NCBI GenBank assembly: GCA_904418825.1
Contig: CAJFPU010000002.1
Coordinates: 1 to 64,000 of the forward strand
Length of the DNA stretch: 64,000 nt
Reading direction: 5' to 3'
Origin: an uncultured Romboutsia sp.
GTDB lineage: Bacteria > Bacillota > Clostridia > Peptostreptococcales > Peptostreptococcaceae
Numbering within the stretch: the stretch's first letter is position 1; every line of letters begins with the position of its first letter. Of this stretch, positions 62,586 to 64,000 are shown in pieces. The notes under the pieces are model-generated. The model made no database searches, was not told the origin of the DNA, and worked only from the letters and a program-made list of their open reading frames with translations. The position numbers and the translations under genes were made by a program.

Positions 62586-63545
62586 ATGTTGATTAATATA
62601 ATATTATTTTTAATTGGGTTTATACTTATTACAAAAGGAGCTGATATATTTATAAACTGTACAGTAGAGATAGGAAAGAAAACAAATATATCAGAAATTA
62701 TATTAGGAGCTACAATCGTGAGTTTTGCTACTACCTTGCCTGAGCTTACGGTATCATTATTAGCATCGTTAGAAGGACATACTACGATGAGCTTAGGTAA
62801 TGCAGTAGGATCTATTATTTGTAATACAGGGTTGATTTTAGGGTTAGTATCATTTATAAGTCCTTTTAAAGTTGATAAGAATATGTTTTTTTCAAAATCT
62901 ATATTACTTTTAATTTGTGTTACGATATTGCTTTTATTAGCGATAGATAAGAACATAACCAAAATAGATTCAATACTACTTTTATTTATGCTTATTGTAT
63001 ATATGTATTCAAATTATAAAAGTGTAACTAAAAATAGTAGTAGATTAATAGGTGGTAAGCAAATAAAAGTTAAAAGAGAACGTAATATATCAGAGTGGTT
63101 AAGGATAATATTATTCTTTACTTTAGGGCTAATTATGATGGTAATAGGATCTAGAATGTTAGTTGATAATGGTGTTAAGATAGCTGAATGCATAGATGTA
63201 CCTCAAGAGGTTATAAGTCTAACGGTTATAGCACTTGGTACATCTTTACCAGAATTAGTATCATCATTGACTGCAATAAAGAAAAATCATCATGCTATAT
63301 CTGTAGGAAATATCTTAGGTGCAAATATATTAAATATAGTATCTGTGATAGGCATATCTTCTATACTAAACAATATACCTATATTATCTCAAAATATGAA
63401 TATAGACTTTCCATTTATGATACTGTTATTACTTATATTAATATTACCAACTATTAAGAATAACAAGTTATATAGATGTCAAGGTTTGATAATGCTTATT
63501 ATTTATTTTATTTATATAGTAACTTTATATACTATGTACATATAA
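62586..63545 (+). CDS. Calcium/sodium antiporter (CaCA family)
   Basis: Two alpha repeats ATIVSFATTLPELTVSL and TVIALGTSLPELVSSLTAI; RBS AAGGGGG. Confidence 0.92.
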   Translation: MLINIILFLIGFILITKGADIFINCTVEIGKKTNISEIILGATIVSFATTLPELTVSLLASLEGHTTMSLGNAVGSIICNTGLILGLVSFISPFKVDKNMFFSKSILLLICVTILLLLAIDKNITKIDSILLLFMLIVYMYSNYKSVTKNSSRLIGGKQIKVKRERNISEWLRIILFFTLGLIMMVIGSRMLVDNGVKIAECIDVPQEVISLTVIALGTSLPELVSSLTAIKKNHHAISVGNILGANILNIVSVIGISSILNNIPILSQNMNIDFPFMILLLLILILPTIKNNKLYRCQGLIMLIIYFIYIVTLYTMYI

Positions 63546-63677
63546 ATAGGTAAAAATATATTTTATATCAGTTTGAATATTATGCCTATTCGAAGGAGAA
63601 AATATTAATTGCATATTATCTCAAATAAATATATAATGGATAGGTTAGATAAACTGATAACGGAAAGGAAGCAACAT

Positions 63678-64000
63678 ATGAATATAATAAAATTTGAAGA
63701 TTTACCAATAAGTGATGATATAAAAAGAGCTGTCATAGAAATGGGATTTGAAGAACCATCTCCGATACAATCACAATCTATACCTGTAATCTTATCGGGA
63801 AAAGATGTTATCGGGCAAGCTCAAACAGGAACGGGAAAAACAGCAGCATTTAGTATACCAATATTAGAAATGGTTAATCCTGAAGAGAAAAATTTACAAG
63901 CAGTTGTACTTTGTCCAACTAGAGAACTTGCAATACAAGTTTCTACTGAAATAAGAAAAATAGGTAAATATACGCACGGAATAAAAAGTTTACCTGTATA
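63678..64000 (+). CDS. DEAD/DEAH-box RNA helicase, N-terminal part (runs off window)
   Basis: IKFEDLPISDDIKRAVIEMGFEEPSPIQSQSIPVILSGKDVIGQAQTGTGKTAAFSIPILE...VLCPTRELAIQV. Confidence 0.95.
   Translation, partial: MNIIKFEDLPISDDIKRAVIEMGFEEPSPIQSQSIPVILSGKDVIGQAQTGTGKTAAFSIPILEMVNPEEKNLQAVVLCPTRELAIQVSTEIRKIGKYTHGIKSLPV

Noticed and set aside
62435-62962. 175-aa minus-strand ORF
   Set aside because: Antisense to the antiporter gene and its leader; no recognisable domain.

Overview
This 64 kb window is AT-rich chromosomal DNA from a low-GC Firmicute. Gene content and order suggest Clostridia, probably Peptostreptococcaceae (inference only). It is mostly housekeeping: thrS and pheST with T-box leaders, infC-rpmI-rplT with an attenuator-type leader, argS, mutS2, a nucleoside BMP-type ABC transporter operon, Trk/Ktr K+ uptake, fhs, an AdoCbl riboswitch upstream of a BtuFCD-like transporter, tRNA-Ser(GCU), a UvrD/PcrA-type helicase, a NifS/IscS-type cysteine desulfurase with thiI, pflBA, a Ca/Na antiporter, and the start of a DEAD-box helicase. 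I found no CRISPR array, prophage or IS element. The strongest undescribed signal is a pair of tandem paralogous small RNA genes on the minus strand at about 55834-56205. Each copy has a sigma-A-like promoter (TTGATT-N17-TATTAT), a 5' stem-loop with a C-rich loop, a C-rich single-stranded stretch, and its own Rho-independent terminator. Other leads are a multi-branched structured RNA plus terminator after argS (40521-40659), a two-copy dispersed element with conserved ends and a variable middle (34127-34203, 48002-48057), an ImmA/IrrE-type regulator whose HExxH is YELAY, an FtsH-like protease without N-terminal transmembrane helices, a decayed exonuclease gene (frameshift plus nonsense), an AUU-initiated infC missed by the ORF track, and a possible 3'UTR-derived sRNA after pflB. 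All calls come from reading the sequence; no database searches were run.
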